64,000 nucleotides of DNA from DAIDJD01 sp035485275 (GCA_035485275.1 DATHOE010000024.1:54690-118689); one strand, 5' to 3'; positions 33,471 through 45,381 are shown, counted from the stretch's first letter. Notes: generated by a model from the letters alone, not told the origin. Numbers and translations are program-made.

Positions 33471-34693
33471 GACGCGGTCCCTGCCCTGGGCTCCGCCCTG
33501 GGCAGGAAGGCCAGGGCCAGCAGCATGGCCAGCACCGCCGCGGCTGAGACGCCGAAGGCGGAGCCGTATCCGTAACGGGCGGCCAGGCGGCCCAGGAGGA
33601 AGGGCGCCAGGAAATTCCAGGGCGCGGTCAGGGTGCTGTAGAGGCCCATGTAGGTGATGTGCTGGCCGGGTTCGGCCAGGCGCAGCATCCAGGGCAGCAT
33701 GACCGAGCCGAAGACCATGCTGAAGACGCCCGCGCACAGGAAGCCCAGGGCGTCCGAGCCCCAGGCGCCGTGGCCGAAGCCGAGGGCGGCCAGGCCGGCG
33801 AGGAGGGGCAGGAGGCCCAGGGCCAGGGCCGGGCGCGGTCCGTGCCGGTCCATGATCCATCCCAGGCACACGGAACCCAGCGTGGCGCCGACGGCCAGCG
33901 CGGGATTGAAGAGCTCGAAGTCCGCGGTGCGGCAGCCCTGGTCCTTCACGAAGCTGGTGAACAGCTGGGTGGATCCGCTGGCGAACTGCAGCAGGACGAT
34001 GATGACGCCGAAGCCCAGGAAGATTTTTTCGCGGCCGAATTGGCGCCAGCGGGCCTTCAAAAAGGCCTTCAACGGCGGGGTGGGATCCGGCGGCGGCTTC
34101 AGGGGCCGGGTCAGGGCCAGCAGCCAGACGCTGACCGTCTGGATCACGAAGGCCGCGCCGAAACATCCGGCGTAGCCCCAGGCCACGCCCCCCTGCGCGG
34201 CCAGGCGCGCGGCCAGGGCGCCGGTGAAGACCATGGCCAGCCCGGAGGCGGAAAAGCACCAGCCGAAGTACCGGCCCAGGCGCTCATCGGGGATGTTGCG
34301 GCTGCTGAGGGTGGCCCAGTGCGGCACCACCAGGCCCAGGCAGATCCAATGGGCGGTCACCAGCCACAGCAGCAAGGTCCAATGCAGGGCATTGCCCAGG
34401 GGCAGGGCCAGGGTGACCGCGGTGGCAAGGGTCACGCACAAGGCCGGCGCGTGCATCCAGGCGGTTTTTTTCGGGTCGGTCCAGGCGGGGGGGAACACGA
34501 AGGCGGCGCCGAGCTGCACCACGTTCAAGCCGGCGAACAGCGAGGCTTCCAAGAGGCCGGCGTCGGTCACGCTGCGCCCGAGGTCGTGGGCCGCCAGCGG
34601 CAGGATGGTCAGCGGATTGATGAAACCCAGGGCCGCGCCCCACAGGCATTCGTGGATGATGCCCAGGGTGGTGTTGCGTGTGGCTGGATGCAT
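33467..34693 (-). CDS. MFS transporter
   Basis: The 408-residue protein has 12 predicted hydrophobic segments in two halves. The first half includes GFINPLTILPLAAHDLGRS and the A-loop region SSRNIPDERLGRYFGWCFSA; the second begins near FGREKIFLGFGVIIVLLQF. A cytoplasmic loop rich in Pro and Lys lies between helices 6 and 7. The substrate cannot be told. The gene is convergent with hrpB. A 101-base gap with T-rich runs separates it from the anti-sigma gene upstream. Confidence 0.82.
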   Translation of the reverse strand: MHPATRNTTLGIIHECLWGAALGFINPLTILPLAAHDLGRSVTDAGLLEASLFAGLNVVQLGAAFVFPPAWTDPKKTAWMHAPALCVTLATAVTLALPLGNALHWTLLLWLVTAHWICLGLVVPHWATLSSRNIPDERLGRYFGWCFSASGLAMVFTGALAARLAAQGGVAWGYAGCFGAAFVIQTVSVWLLALTRPLKPPPDPTPPLKAFLKARWRQFGREKIFLGFGVIIVLLQFASGSTQLFTSFVKDQGCRTADFELFNPALAVGATLGSVCLGWIMDRHGPRPALALGLLPLLAGLAALGFGHGAWGSDALGFLCAGVFSMVFGSVMLPWMLRLAEPGQHITYMGLYSTLTAPWNFLAPFLLGRLAARYGYGSAFGVSAAAVLAMLLALAFLPRAEPRAGTAS

Positions 34694-34794
34694 GGGGAGA
34701 CGTTAAGGGCCGGGCAGCTCCCGGTCAAGACGGCGGGGCCGGATTTTCTTGCGGGGACGGATTTTTTTTGTGGGATTTTCGCGCGCTTAAAAAA

Positions 34795-35310
34795 CTAAGG
34801 GATCGGAACCTTGGCCGCCTGCGGCGTTTTCGCGGTGCCCGACAGCGCGGCCGCTGAGGGGCTCACGGCGGCCGGCTTGGCCTGGGGCTGGGGGCTGGGC
34901 GGGGCCAGGGCTTCCACGGCCTGGGAGGCCGAGGCGCTGGAATCGGAGGCGTTGGCGGCGCGTCCGCCGTCCGCCGCGGGTTTGACGGCCAGGGCGACCC
35001 AGCCCGTGACCAGCAGCACGGCGATGGCCCCCGCCGGCACCCAGCCGGAAGGGAAGAGCGGACGTTCCGCCATGGGGCGGGCCTCGGAGGCGATGCGCGC
35101 CCTCAAGCGCGGCAGCAGGTCCGGCGCGGATTCCGCTGCGGGGTTTTCAGGGGCTTCGCCGCTGTTGAATTCCGCCAGCTCAAGCGCCAGGCAGCGCAAG
35201 GCTTCGTCCCTGCGCAGGGCCCAGGCCAGCAGGGAGCGCTGCCAGGACGGCAGGCCGGCCTGGCTGGCCTTGAACAGCAGGGATTCGAAGAAGGGGCGCA
35301 GGAAGCTCAC
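34795..35310 (-). CDS. membrane anti-sigma-like protein, pair 2
   Basis: The 171-residue product has a cytoplasmic N-terminal helical part (~1-85, with SLLAWALRRDEALRCLALEL), one membrane helix (~88-108, AGAIAVLLVTGWVALAV) and a Pro/Ala/Ser-rich periplasmic tail. This layout and its position 3 bases after an ECF sigma gene make it a probable anti-sigma factor. The GTG start immediately follows the sigma stop. No zinc-binding HxxxCxxC motif is present, so it is not a ZAS-type anti-sigma. Confidence 0.7.
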   Translation of the reverse strand: MSFLRPFFESLLFKASQAGLPSWQRSLLAWALRRDEALRCLALELAEFNSGEAPENPAAESAPDLLPRLRARIASEARPMAERPLFPSGWVPAGAIAVLLVTGWVALAVKPAADGGRAANASDSSASASQAVEALAPPSPQPQAKPAAVSPSAAALSGTAKTPQAAKVPIP

Positions 35311-35313
35311 GGC

Positions 35314-35886
35314 TCAATCCATCCGTTGTTTGAGATAGGCTCTCAATTTCTTGTAGGCCCTGGACGCCGCCGCCCGGGCGGCCTCCGGGCCCAGGCCCAC
35401 GCGCTGTCCGGCTTCCTCCAGCGTCAGGTCGAGGCGGCTGCGCTGGCGCAGCATTTCCGCGCTGCGCCCAGGAACCTGCTGCAGGGCTTCCAGCAGGAGT
35501 TCCGCCAGCTCCCGCTGGTAGGCCTGCACCGAGGCGTCGTTCTCGCGCCGCCGCAGGCCGCTGTGCTCCGCGGCCAGGGCCACCTCCGGCAGTTCCATGG
35601 AGCTTTCGGGCTTGGTTTTACGCCAGTGGTCGCGGCAGAGGTTCAGGCAGAGGGCGAAGATCCAGGTGCTCAGGCGTGAACCGTGGTGGAAGCTGTCCCG
35701 GTGGCGCCAGACCTTCAGCAGGGTGTCCTGGACCACGTCTTCCGCGGCCTGGCGTTCGTTGACCCGGCGCAGGGCGAAGTAGAACAACCGGGTCTGGAAA
35801 CGGCGCACCACCTCGTCAAAGGCCTCCGCGTCCTCCGCGCAGACGGCCAGCATCAGGTCTTCGTCGCTGGCTCCGTTCAGGTCCAC
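35314..35886 (-). CDS. ECF-type RNA polymerase sigma factor
   Basis: The 190-residue sigma factor has region 2 at ~22-90 (AFDEVVRRFQTRLFYFALRR, AAEDVVQDTLLKVWRHRDSF, STWIFALCLNLCRDHWRK) and region 4 at ~128-185 (LLLEALQQVPGRSAEMLRQR, LTLEEAGQRVGLGPEAARAA). Core-binding residues in region 2.1-2.2 look intact. It starts at a GTG. The AT-rich stretch ~35930-35980 upstream is the likely promoter region. Its cognate anti-sigma is encoded 3 bases downstream. Confidence 0.9.
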   Translation of the reverse strand: MDLNGASDEDLMLAVCAEDAEAFDEVVRRFQTRLFYFALRRVNERQAAEDVVQDTLLKVWRHRDSFHHGSRLSTWIFALCLNLCRDHWRKTKPESSMELPEVALAAEHSGLRRRENDASVQAYQRELAELLLEALQQVPGRSAEMLRQRSRLDLTLEEAGQRVGLGPEAARAAASRAYKKLRAYLKQRMD

Positions 35887-35980
35887 GGCTCACATCCTTG
35901 ATACGCGCTCGGCGGCCCTTTTGTGACGCCCCCGGGCGTATATAAAAGCCTTGATTTAAAAGGATATTTCCGGAAAAACC

Positions 35981-36595
35981 TCAGTTTTTCACCTTCAAAG
36001 CCAGGATCAAGGTCGCGGCCTTCTGGGAAGGCAGCGCATAGTAGCGGCCCAGGGGCACCAGGGCGCCCTTGTCGTCATGGCCGTCCCAGCTCAATGCCTG
36101 CCAACCTTCGGCGCCGGGGTCTGAAGAAACCGAAAATACGCGCGTGTTCCGTTTGCCGAAAATGGCCAGGCTGGCCACGCCGTCCGCGCTGCGCCAGCAT
36201 TTCAGGGTCAGGGGTTTTCCCGAGCTGAGCGAGAAGACCAGGACCTTGCCGCTGTCCTCGTGGTGCCGGGGCCTGGGGGCCGCGGCCGTCTCCTGCGCAG
36301 GAGCGGCCGTGGGCGCAGGGGCGCTGGTCGCGGCCACGGCCGGCGCGGGAGCGGCCGGCACCGGGGAGCTGGCCGCGGGCTGGTCCGGGTTGTGGTGCAT
36401 CAGGGACCAGCAAATCAGGCCCGCCACCACCGCCAGACCCAGGACGATGACGCCGTAGGGGCGGCTCGGCTCAGGCTGGGGGGTCGGCAGCGGGGGAGGG
36501 GTCGGCGTTGCCAAGGCCAGGGGCTTGGATGTCGTCCGGCGCGGCGCGCCGCGGCGCGGGGAAGCGGATTTTGAGGGGCGTTTTTTTGCTGCCAT
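35981..36595 (-). CDS. single-pass membrane protein with FlgD-Ig-like C-terminal domain
   Basis: The 204-residue protein has a very basic N-terminus (residues 1-25), one membrane helix (~47-66, YGVIVLGLAVVAGLICWSLM), a Pro/Ala-rich linker (~70-115) and a C-terminal domain resembling the FlgD Ig-like fold: SLAIFGKRNTRVFSVS, then WQALSWDGHDDKGALVPLGR and YYALPSQ. The W-D-G-x-D-x-x-G signature is clear. It lies 13 bases after the anti-sigma gene of pair 1, which ends in the same kind of domain, so the two may sense or bind the same envelope ligand. Confidence 0.7.
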   Translation of the reverse strand: MAAKKRPSKSASPRRGAPRRTTSKPLALATPTPPPLPTPQPEPSRPYGVIVLGLAVVAGLICWSLMHHNPDQPAASSPVPAAPAPAVAATSAPAPTAAPAQETAAAPRPRHHEDSGKVLVFSLSSGKPLTLKCWRSADGVASLAIFGKRNTRVFSVSSDPGAEGWQALSWDGHDDKGALVPLGRYYALPSQKAATLILALKVKN

Positions 36596-36608
36596 GGCCG
36601 TCTGTCTC

Positions 36609-37820
36609 CTAGTGGATTTGGATGGGTTCCACGCGCGAGAACCAGGGGGTCATCACGCGCAAGTAATAGGTGCCGGGTGCCAGAGCTTGTCCTTGGTCGT
36701 CTGCAGCGTTCAGGAGAAAGTGGACTGTGCCGGGGCCGAAGGCGCCCGCGGCGAGGGTGCGCGTTGATTTGCCGTCGGGTCCGAAGAGCCGGACGTCGAT
36801 GTCGGTCCGCCCGGGCATGCCCAGGGCCACGTCCAGGGGGCCCTGGGGGCCCGATGCCGTGGCGGTCAGCCCGTTGGCGCTGCTCAGGCTGTCCGAGGAC
36901 AGCGTCAGGCTCGGCTGGATCGCGCCGCTCGCCGCCGAGGGGGAGAGCCTCTGGCCGGCCGCGGCCTGCGCCAGGACCGGGGTCGGAACCGCCTTGGGGG
37001 AGATCAGGGGCGCGGACTGGACCGGCAGTTTCAAGTCCGCCAACAGGACGGCCGGCTTCGGGGAGGGCGCGGCCGCCGCGGGACCCGGCGCTTCGTCGGA
37101 CTCGGCATCCGAATTTGAATCCGTGTCCGCCGGCGAAGCCTGGGTTTCGGAATCCTTGTTGGAGGCTTCGGAGTCTGCGTCCGGGGCCTGTTCCCGCGTT
37201 TCAGCCTCATGCAGGTGTTCCTGCAGGAGGCGCCGCGCCTGGCGGGACGCGGGGGACTCCCCATGCACGTCATCCGCGTCCGGGTTGGACGCGTCGTCCA
37301 CGGGCTGGGACAAGGCCGCTTCGACCGGCGGCGTCTGCACCGGGAATTCAAAGGGAACCGCGTCCGCGCCGAGGGGCCCCGAGCTCGCGGTGGCCGCGGC
37401 GGAGGGGGCCGTGGCCGGCTGGCCCATGGACGGGAACAGCGTGCCCAGCCAGCCGCTGCGGTACAGCGACCAGCCCAGGCCCGAGGCCCCCAGCAGCAGG
37501 AGCCCCAGGATCCAGGCGGCCGGTCCGCGGCTTTGGGGGACCTTGCCCAGCAGGATTTCGCGCGCCAGATCGTCCCCGCCCGTGAGCTGGGACAGCTGGC
37601 GGCTGACATGGTCCCTGCGGCATTGAGCCAGCACGGCCTGGACCATTCTTTCGCTGGGTTGGGGCGCGCTTTCCAGGGCCAGGGCCTGCAGGGCCTGGTA
37701 TTGGAACCATCCCGCGCGCAGGGCTTCGTCTTTACGGACCAAGGCCCGCTGTTCGTCGAGCTGGGGCGCCTTGCCTTTGTCCATGTCCAGGAAGAGCAGG
37801 GCTTCGCGCTGGGAGCTCAT
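36609..37820 (-). CDS. membrane anti-sigma-like protein with FlgD-Ig-like ectodomain, pair 1
   Basis: The 403-residue product has a cytoplasmic helical N-terminus (~1-100), one membrane helix (~102-121, AAWILGLLLLGASGLGWSLY), then an unusually long low-complexity linker (~125-320) rich in Ala, Ser, Asp and Glu. It ends in an Ig-like domain of FlgD type (IDVRLFGPDGKSTRTLAAGA, LNAADDQGQALAPGTYYLRV). The start overlaps the stop of the sigma-like gene by 4 bases (ATGA at 37817-37820), supporting an anti-sigma role. The linker is long enough to reach into the cell wall (inference). Confidence 0.7.
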   Translation of the reverse strand: MSSQREALLFLDMDKGKAPQLDEQRALVRKDEALRAGWFQYQALQALALESAPQPSERMVQAVLAQCRRDHVSRQLSQLTGGDDLAREILLGKVPQSRGPAAWILGLLLLGASGLGWSLYRSGWLGTLFPSMGQPATAPSAAATASSGPLGADAVPFEFPVQTPPVEAALSQPVDDASNPDADDVHGESPASRQARRLLQEHLHEAETREQAPDADSEASNKDSETQASPADTDSNSDAESDEAPGPAAAAPSPKPAVLLADLKLPVQSAPLISPKAVPTPVLAQAAAGQRLSPSAASGAIQPSLTLSSDSLSSANGLTATASGPQGPLDVALGMPGRTDIDVRLFGPDGKSTRTLAAGAFGPGTVHFLLNAADDQGQALAPGTYYLRVMTPWFSRVEPIQIH

Positions 37821-38344
37821 GCCAGCCCTTCGTTCAGGAACCCGGGGCCCAGGGAGCGGGTCAGGGCCTCGTAGCCCTCGGCGCAGAGCTGGCGCGCCTC
37901 GCCCGGGGCCGCGTTGAGGCAGCGTTCGGCTTCCTCAAAGCTGACATTGTCGAAATAGCACAGGCACAAGGCCGCGCGCGAACGGAAGGGGACGCCCAAG
38001 AGGGCCTGGCGCAGGCGGGCGGAGCGCTGTTCCAGGCTGGACGGGTCGCCCTTGGCGCGGAACTGGGCGGACGCCTGCGCGGATTTGGCGCACTGGCCCA
38101 CGGCGAAAGCGAAGGCGGAGGTCACGACCCGTCCCCCGCGGACCAGCGCGGCGCGTTGGTTCCAGAGTTCCTGGAAGGCCTGCACCCACAATTCCCGCGC
38201 CGCCATCTCGTCGCCGCACATGCGCGTGGTGAAGGCGAGCAGGCGCTGTCCGTGGCGGCGCAGGAAGGCCTCCCAGGCGCCGAGATCATCCTCCAGGGCG
38301 GCGGCCACCAATCGTTCGTCGCTGGTGTGGTCGTAAATGGGCAT
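37817..38344 (-). CDS. divergent ECF-like sigma factor, pair 1
   Basis: The 175-residue protein keeps the size and two-domain outline of ECF sigma factors. Region 2 is recognisable (DERLVAAALEDDLGAWEAFL, RHGQRLLAFTTRMCGDEMAA), but the usual D-x-x-Q-E/D core-binding segment is replaced by ARELWVQAFQELWNQRAAL. Region 4 is RSRAALCLCYFDNVSFEEAE followed by a short HTH-like helix. It is rich in cysteine (five). No Shine-Dalgarno was seen before the ATG. It may be a highly derived sigma factor or a sigma-derived regulator. Confidence 0.65.
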   Translation of the reverse strand: MPIYDHTSDERLVAAALEDDLGAWEAFLRRHGQRLLAFTTRMCGDEMAARELWVQAFQELWNQRAALVRGGRVVTSAFAFAVGQCAKSAQASAQFRAKGDPSSLEQRSARLRQALLGVPFRSRAALCLCYFDNVSFEEAERCLNAAPGEARQLCAEGYEALTRSLGPGFLNEGLA

Positions 38345-38464
38345 AAGGAAAAGTCAGGCCCCCCTTGGCGCGGAAGCTTACACTGTGTCAAAATGGATCG
38401 ATATGGATCGGTCTGGCGGCAAGGCGCCGGAAGACTGGAAATTTATTCTAGCATAGAAAAAATA

Positions 38465-38890
38465 ATGAAAGAACTGTCCAAGATCATCATCGTTTTTGTC
38501 GCCGCTTTTTCGGCCGGTTTCGCGTTCCAGGGCGTGCTGGCGACGACCTTCAGGAAAGCCCGCACCGCCGTGTTCCTGGCCGAGGCCGACGGCCAGGTCC
38601 AGGGTCTGCGCCTCAAGGTCGCGGACTTCAAGCGGCGCGAGGGGCGTTTCCCCAAGGACATCCCCGAGATGGTGGCGCAGGGCTTCTGGTCCCCGGCCCA
38701 GCCCCCCTGCGAACGCCTGCGCGGCTGCGCCGACTGGGTCACGGCCTACGACGGCGAAGGCGGCTTCCTCTATCTCTCCGCCACGGGGCAGATTTATCTG
38801 AACACGGACCTGACCCGTGAGAAGCTCAGGTCCGCCGATATCCACAAGCTGGAGACCGGCGACCTGGTGCCCCCTGGAACCTTTTTCTGA
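38465..38890 (+). CDS. small pseudopilin-like or membrane-anchored protein
   Basis: The ATG at 38465 gives 141 residues. A membrane anchor is at ~6-27 (IIIVFVAAFSAGFAFQGVLA), then a long helix (TAVFLAEADGQVQGLRLKVA) and a C-terminal segment, WVTAYDGEGGFLYLSATGQI, that recalls the G-x-W-x-Y-x-x-x-T-G-x-I-Y pattern of type II secretion pseudopilins. The usual prepilin cleavage Gly-Phe-Glu is absent. It is divergent from the sigma-like gene and ends 10 bases before metH. The ribosome site is weak. Function unknown. Confidence 0.6.
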   Translation: MKELSKIIIVFVAAFSAGFAFQGVLATTFRKARTAVFLAEADGQVQGLRLKVADFKRREGRFPKDIPEMVAQGFWSPAQPPCERLRGCADWVTAYDGEGGFLYLSATGQIYLNTDLTREKLRSADIHKLETGDLVPPGTFF

Positions 38891-38900
38891 CCCAAGGACT

Positions 38901-42611
<3,711 letters not shown>

Positions 42612-42626
42612 CACAGGGGGGACGGC

Positions 42627-43082
42627 GTGAAGCTCAACGAGAAACCGAAGATCCTGGCCTGGCCCGCGACCCACTACGTGTTCATCGAAAAGAAGGGCCC
42701 CTTCCACAAGACCGCTCCGCTGGCATGGGGCAAGCTGCACCAGGCCGTCCCCAACATCCTGGAGAACAACAGGATCACGGGCTACCTGGCCATGTACAAG
42801 GCCGAGGCCGGCGTCTACCGCGCCGGGGTTTCGCTCTCCGCGCCGGGCAGGAAGCTGCCCGCGGGCTTCAAGTCCACGAAATTCAAGGGCGGCAAGTACT
42901 CCTGCTTCGTGCTGAAGGGCCCCTATTCCGACCTGCCCGAGGCCTGCGGCCGGGTCTTTGAGATCGTCGAGAAAAAGCCCATCAAGATGCGCAAGGATTT
43001 CTGCATCGAGCACTACAAGACCGACCCCCGCGTGACGCCCGAGGACAAGACCGTCACGGAGATATTGATCCCCACGGCCTAG
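42627..43082 (+). CDS. GyrI-like small-molecule-binding domain protein
   Basis: The 151-residue protein starts at a GTG 15 bases after metH. It matches the GyrI/AraC-effector (SOUL-like) fold by its layout: a first strand with THYVFIEKKGPFHKTAPLAW, a central GVYRAGVSLSAPGRKLPAGF, and KYSCFVLKGPYSDLPEACGR before the last helix. The C-terminal FCIEHYKTDPRVTPEDKTVT plus EILIP is characteristic. Stand-alone members bind hydrophobic or cationic ligands. Whether it is co-transcribed with metH is uncertain; its own role is unknown. Confidence 0.8.
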   Translation: MKLNEKPKILAWPATHYVFIEKKGPFHKTAPLAWGKLHQAVPNILENNRITGYLAMYKAEAGVYRAGVSLSAPGRKLPAGFKSTKFKGGKYSCFVLKGPYSDLPEACGRVFEIVEKKPIKMRKDFCIEHYKTDPRVTPEDKTVTEILIPTA

Positions 43083-43184
43083 ACGGCGCGGGCGGCCGGG
43101 CCGATTGTCCGCAACAGGTTCAGTGGTGTAGGATTCGAGCCCTGCCGAGGCGGAGTCCGCCTCAGGTCCACAAGGGAAGCGACC

Positions 43185-43448
43185 ATGCCCGTCAGCATCC
43201 ACAAGCCCACGCTCGCCGAACGCGAAGAGGCCTCGGCCTGGCCCATCTGGACCTGCGAGCCCAGCGTGTTCGAGTGGGGCTACGCCGCCACCGAGCGCTG
43301 CCTCCTTTTGGAGGGCGAGGCCGTGGTCGAGGCGCGCGGCAGGGAATTCAGCTTCGGCGCCGGGGACTACGTGGTCTTCCCCAAGGGACTGGCCTGCCGC
43401 TGGCGGGTGACGAAGGCCATACGCAAGCATTACACGTTCGAGGAATAA
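43185..43448 (+). CDS. cupin domain protein (DUF861/cupin_3)
   Basis: The 87-residue single-domain cupin has the cupin_3 pattern: ASAWPIWTCEPSVFEWGYA, ERCLLLEGEAVVEARGREF and GAGDYVVFPKGLACRWRVTK, ending RKHYTFEE. This subfamily is common and mostly uncharacterised; the ureidoglycine aminohydrolase fold belongs to it. Histidine metal ligands of classical cupins are mostly absent, and Glu and Cys are at corresponding places. AAGGGAAG precedes the ATG. It ends 3 bases before lipA, so the two are probably co-transcribed. Confidence 0.88.
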   Translation: MPVSIHKPTLAEREEASAWPIWTCEPSVFEWGYAATERCLLLEGEAVVEARGREFSFGAGDYVVFPKGLACRWRVTKAIRKHYTFEE

Positions 43449-43451
43449 GCC

Positions 43452-44342
43452 ATGACCCTCATCCCCTCCGCCGTCTTCAAAGCCTACGGACGCAAACCGG
43501 ACTGGCTGCGCGCGCAGCTGCCCGGGGGCGAGGGCTATGAGGAGACCCGCCGCAAGGTCAAGGGCCTGGACCTGCACACGGTCTGCGAGGAGGCCCAGTG
43601 CCCCAACCTGGGCGAATGCTGGAGCCGGGGCACGGCCACCATCATGATCCTGGGCGACACCTGCACGCGGGCCTGCGGCTTCTGCGCGGTCAAGAGCGGC
43701 CGGCCCACGGAGCTCGACGAGGCCGAGCCCGAGCGGGTGGCCGAAAGCGTGCGCCGGCTCGGCCTGAAGCACGTGGTCATCACCAGCGTGGCCCGCGACG
43801 AGCTCTCCGACGGCGGATCCGGCATCTGGGCCCGCACCATCAGCCTGACCAAGGCGGCCGCGCCGCGCACCAGCATCGAGGTGCTGATCCCGGACTTCCT
43901 GGGCAAGCAGGACTGCTGGCAGCGCATCTTCGACGCCCGGCCCGACATCCTGAACCACAACACCGAGACCGTGCCGCGCCTGGCGCCCACGGTGCGCAGC
44001 GTGGCCCGCTGGGACCGGAGCCTGGCCCTGCTCCAGGCCGCGCACGCCGCGGGCCTGGCCACCAAGAGCGGCCTCATGCTGGGCCTGGGCGAGACCGGGC
44101 CCGAGGTGGAGGAGACCTTAAAGGAGTTGCGCGGGGCCGGCGTCAGCATCATCACCCTGGGGCAGTACCTCCAGCCCACGCCCGCGCACCTGCCCGTGGC
44201 GGAGTTCATCCATCCCGGCAAATTCAAGGAATGGAAGGACTGGGGCCTGGCCCTGGGCTTCAGGGTGGTGGAAAGCGGCCCCCTGGTGCGCTCCAGTTAC
44301 CACGCCGAAGAACAGGCCCTGAGGCTGGCGGAAACCGCGTGA
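43452..44342 (+). CDS. lipA: lipoyl synthase
   Basis: This radical-SAM enzyme inserts two sulfurs into octanoyl groups on lipoyl domains such as GcvH. The 296-residue sequence has the auxiliary cluster motif CEEAQCPNLGEC (Cys45, Cys50, Cys56), the radical-SAM CTRACGFC (Cys71, Cys75, Cys78) and the C-terminal R-S-S-Y (VRSSYHAEEQ), whose serine ligates the auxiliary cluster. All cluster ligands are present. A lipoyl acceptor, GcvH, is encoded at 61048-61434. No LipB or LplA was seen in this window. Confidence 0.97.
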   Translation: MTLIPSAVFKAYGRKPDWLRAQLPGGEGYEETRRKVKGLDLHTVCEEAQCPNLGECWSRGTATIMILGDTCTRACGFCAVKSGRPTELDEAEPERVAESVRRLGLKHVVITSVARDELSDGGSGIWARTISLTKAAAPRTSIEVLIPDFLGKQDCWQRIFDARPDILNHNTETVPRLAPTVRSVARWDRSLALLQAAHAAGLATKSGLMLGLGETGPEVEETLKELRGAGVSIITLGQYLQPTPAHLPVAEFIHPGKFKEWKDWGLALGFRVVESGPLVRSSYHAEEQALRLAETA

Positions 44343-44370
44343 AGGCAGGCTCCGCGAACCTGGGACGGGC

Positions 44371-45381
44371 ATGCCGAAGCTGAGCGTCTCGGCCTGGCTG
44401 GCCCCCGACGACGCGGCCGCGCTGGCGTCCTTGAAGGACCACGCCGGCCTGCTGTCCAGGCTCTATCCCCAATGGTATTGGTGCGGACCCGAGGGCATGC
44501 CCTTGCGCCGCACGGACGCCGGGCCCGAGGCGCGGCAAAAGGTCCTAAAGTTGGCGCGCGGGGGCGGGCTGGAGCTTTGGCCCCACCTCTGCGTCCAGCC
44601 CTTGGCCGGCCCCGGGCCGGAACCGCAAGGCGACAGGGGCGTGGGGCTTCAACGGATCCTGTTCGACGCCGCCTCCCGCCGGGCCCACGCCGCGGAAGTG
44701 CTGCGTTTGGTCCGTGAGGACGGCGTCCAGGGCGTGGACCTGGACTATGGAAGGCTTCCGGACGCGGCCCGCGAGCCCTTCAAGGCCCTTGTCTCCGAGA
44801 TCTGTTCGCTGTTCCATGCGGCGGGCCTGAAGGTCGGGGTCGTCGCGCAGGCGCGCACAGGGCAGCTCGGGGCCCGCTCCGCCTTGGAGGCCGGGGACGA
44901 CGCGCCCTTGGCCTGGGCTTCGGTCTGCGACGCGCTCCAGATCATGGCGCGCTATCCCGGCCTGGGCCAGGCGGGTCCCGCGCGGCCGGGTCCCCTGGCC
45001 CCGCCGGACTGGTGCTGGGAGGTGCTGGGACGCGTCGGGCTCCTGGCGCCGGTGGAACGGATCGAATGGGCACTGCCCGGCGGCGGCGGCGATTGGGGTC
45101 CCGACGGCGCGGCCAAGGGCCTCCCCTGGGACGCTTGGGCCGCCCTGGCCAGGGCCCATCCGCCCGAACGCCGCGACGCCCGCACGGCCGAATTGACGCT
45201 CGCCTATGAAGGCCGCGAAGCCTGGACCAACGACGCCATCAGCCTGACCGCCAAATTGTGGAAGCTGCGCCTCCACGGCGTGACCCAGGTGGCCCTCTGG
45301 GGCCTGGGCGCCGAGGACCCGCGCGTGTGGGCCCTGGTGGACAGCCTGCCCGGGGATTTCCTGGGAACGGAGCAACAGTGA
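44371..45381 (+). CDS. GH18-like protein lacking the catalytic glutamate
   Basis: The 336-residue protein resembles the GH18-type TIM barrel of spore or wall glycosidases (YdhD/SleL-like). The segment VQGVDLDYGRLP corresponds to the GH18 signature D-x-x-D-x-D-x-E: Asp123 and Asp125 are kept, but the catalytic Glu is Gly127. The C-terminal VTQVALWGLGAEDPRVW matches the closing strand of the family. No signal peptide is visible, so it would be cytoplasmic unless exported otherwise. It is probably a carbohydrate-binding or regulatory relative. The end overlaps the next gene (GTGA). Confidence 0.65.
   Translation: MPKLSVSAWLAPDDAAALASLKDHAGLLSRLYPQWYWCGPEGMPLRRTDAGPEARQKVLKLARGGGLELWPHLCVQPLAGPGPEPQGDRGVGLQRILFDAASRRAHAAEVLRLVREDGVQGVDLDYGRLPDAAREPFKALVSEICSLFHAAGLKVGVVAQARTGQLGARSALEAGDDAPLAWASVCDALQIMARYPGLGQAGPARPGPLAPPDWCWEVLGRVGLLAPVERIEWALPGGGGDWGPDGAAKGLPWDAWAALARAHPPERRDARTAELTLAYEGREAWTNDAISLTAKLWKLRLHGVTQVALWGLGAEDPRVWALVDSLPGDFLGTEQQ

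Noticed and set aside
38345..38400. Sigma70 promoter from the minus-strand TTGACA upstream of the sigma-like gene
   Set aside because: No acceptable -10 hexamer occurs 16-18 bases downstream; the sequence there is GC-rich.
43090..43175. Possible tRNA: GGATTCGAGCCC looks like a T-arm after a short stem-like region before the cupin gene
   Set aside because: No matching acceptor stem, D-arm or anticodon stem of the right spacing could be drawn, and no CCA follows.
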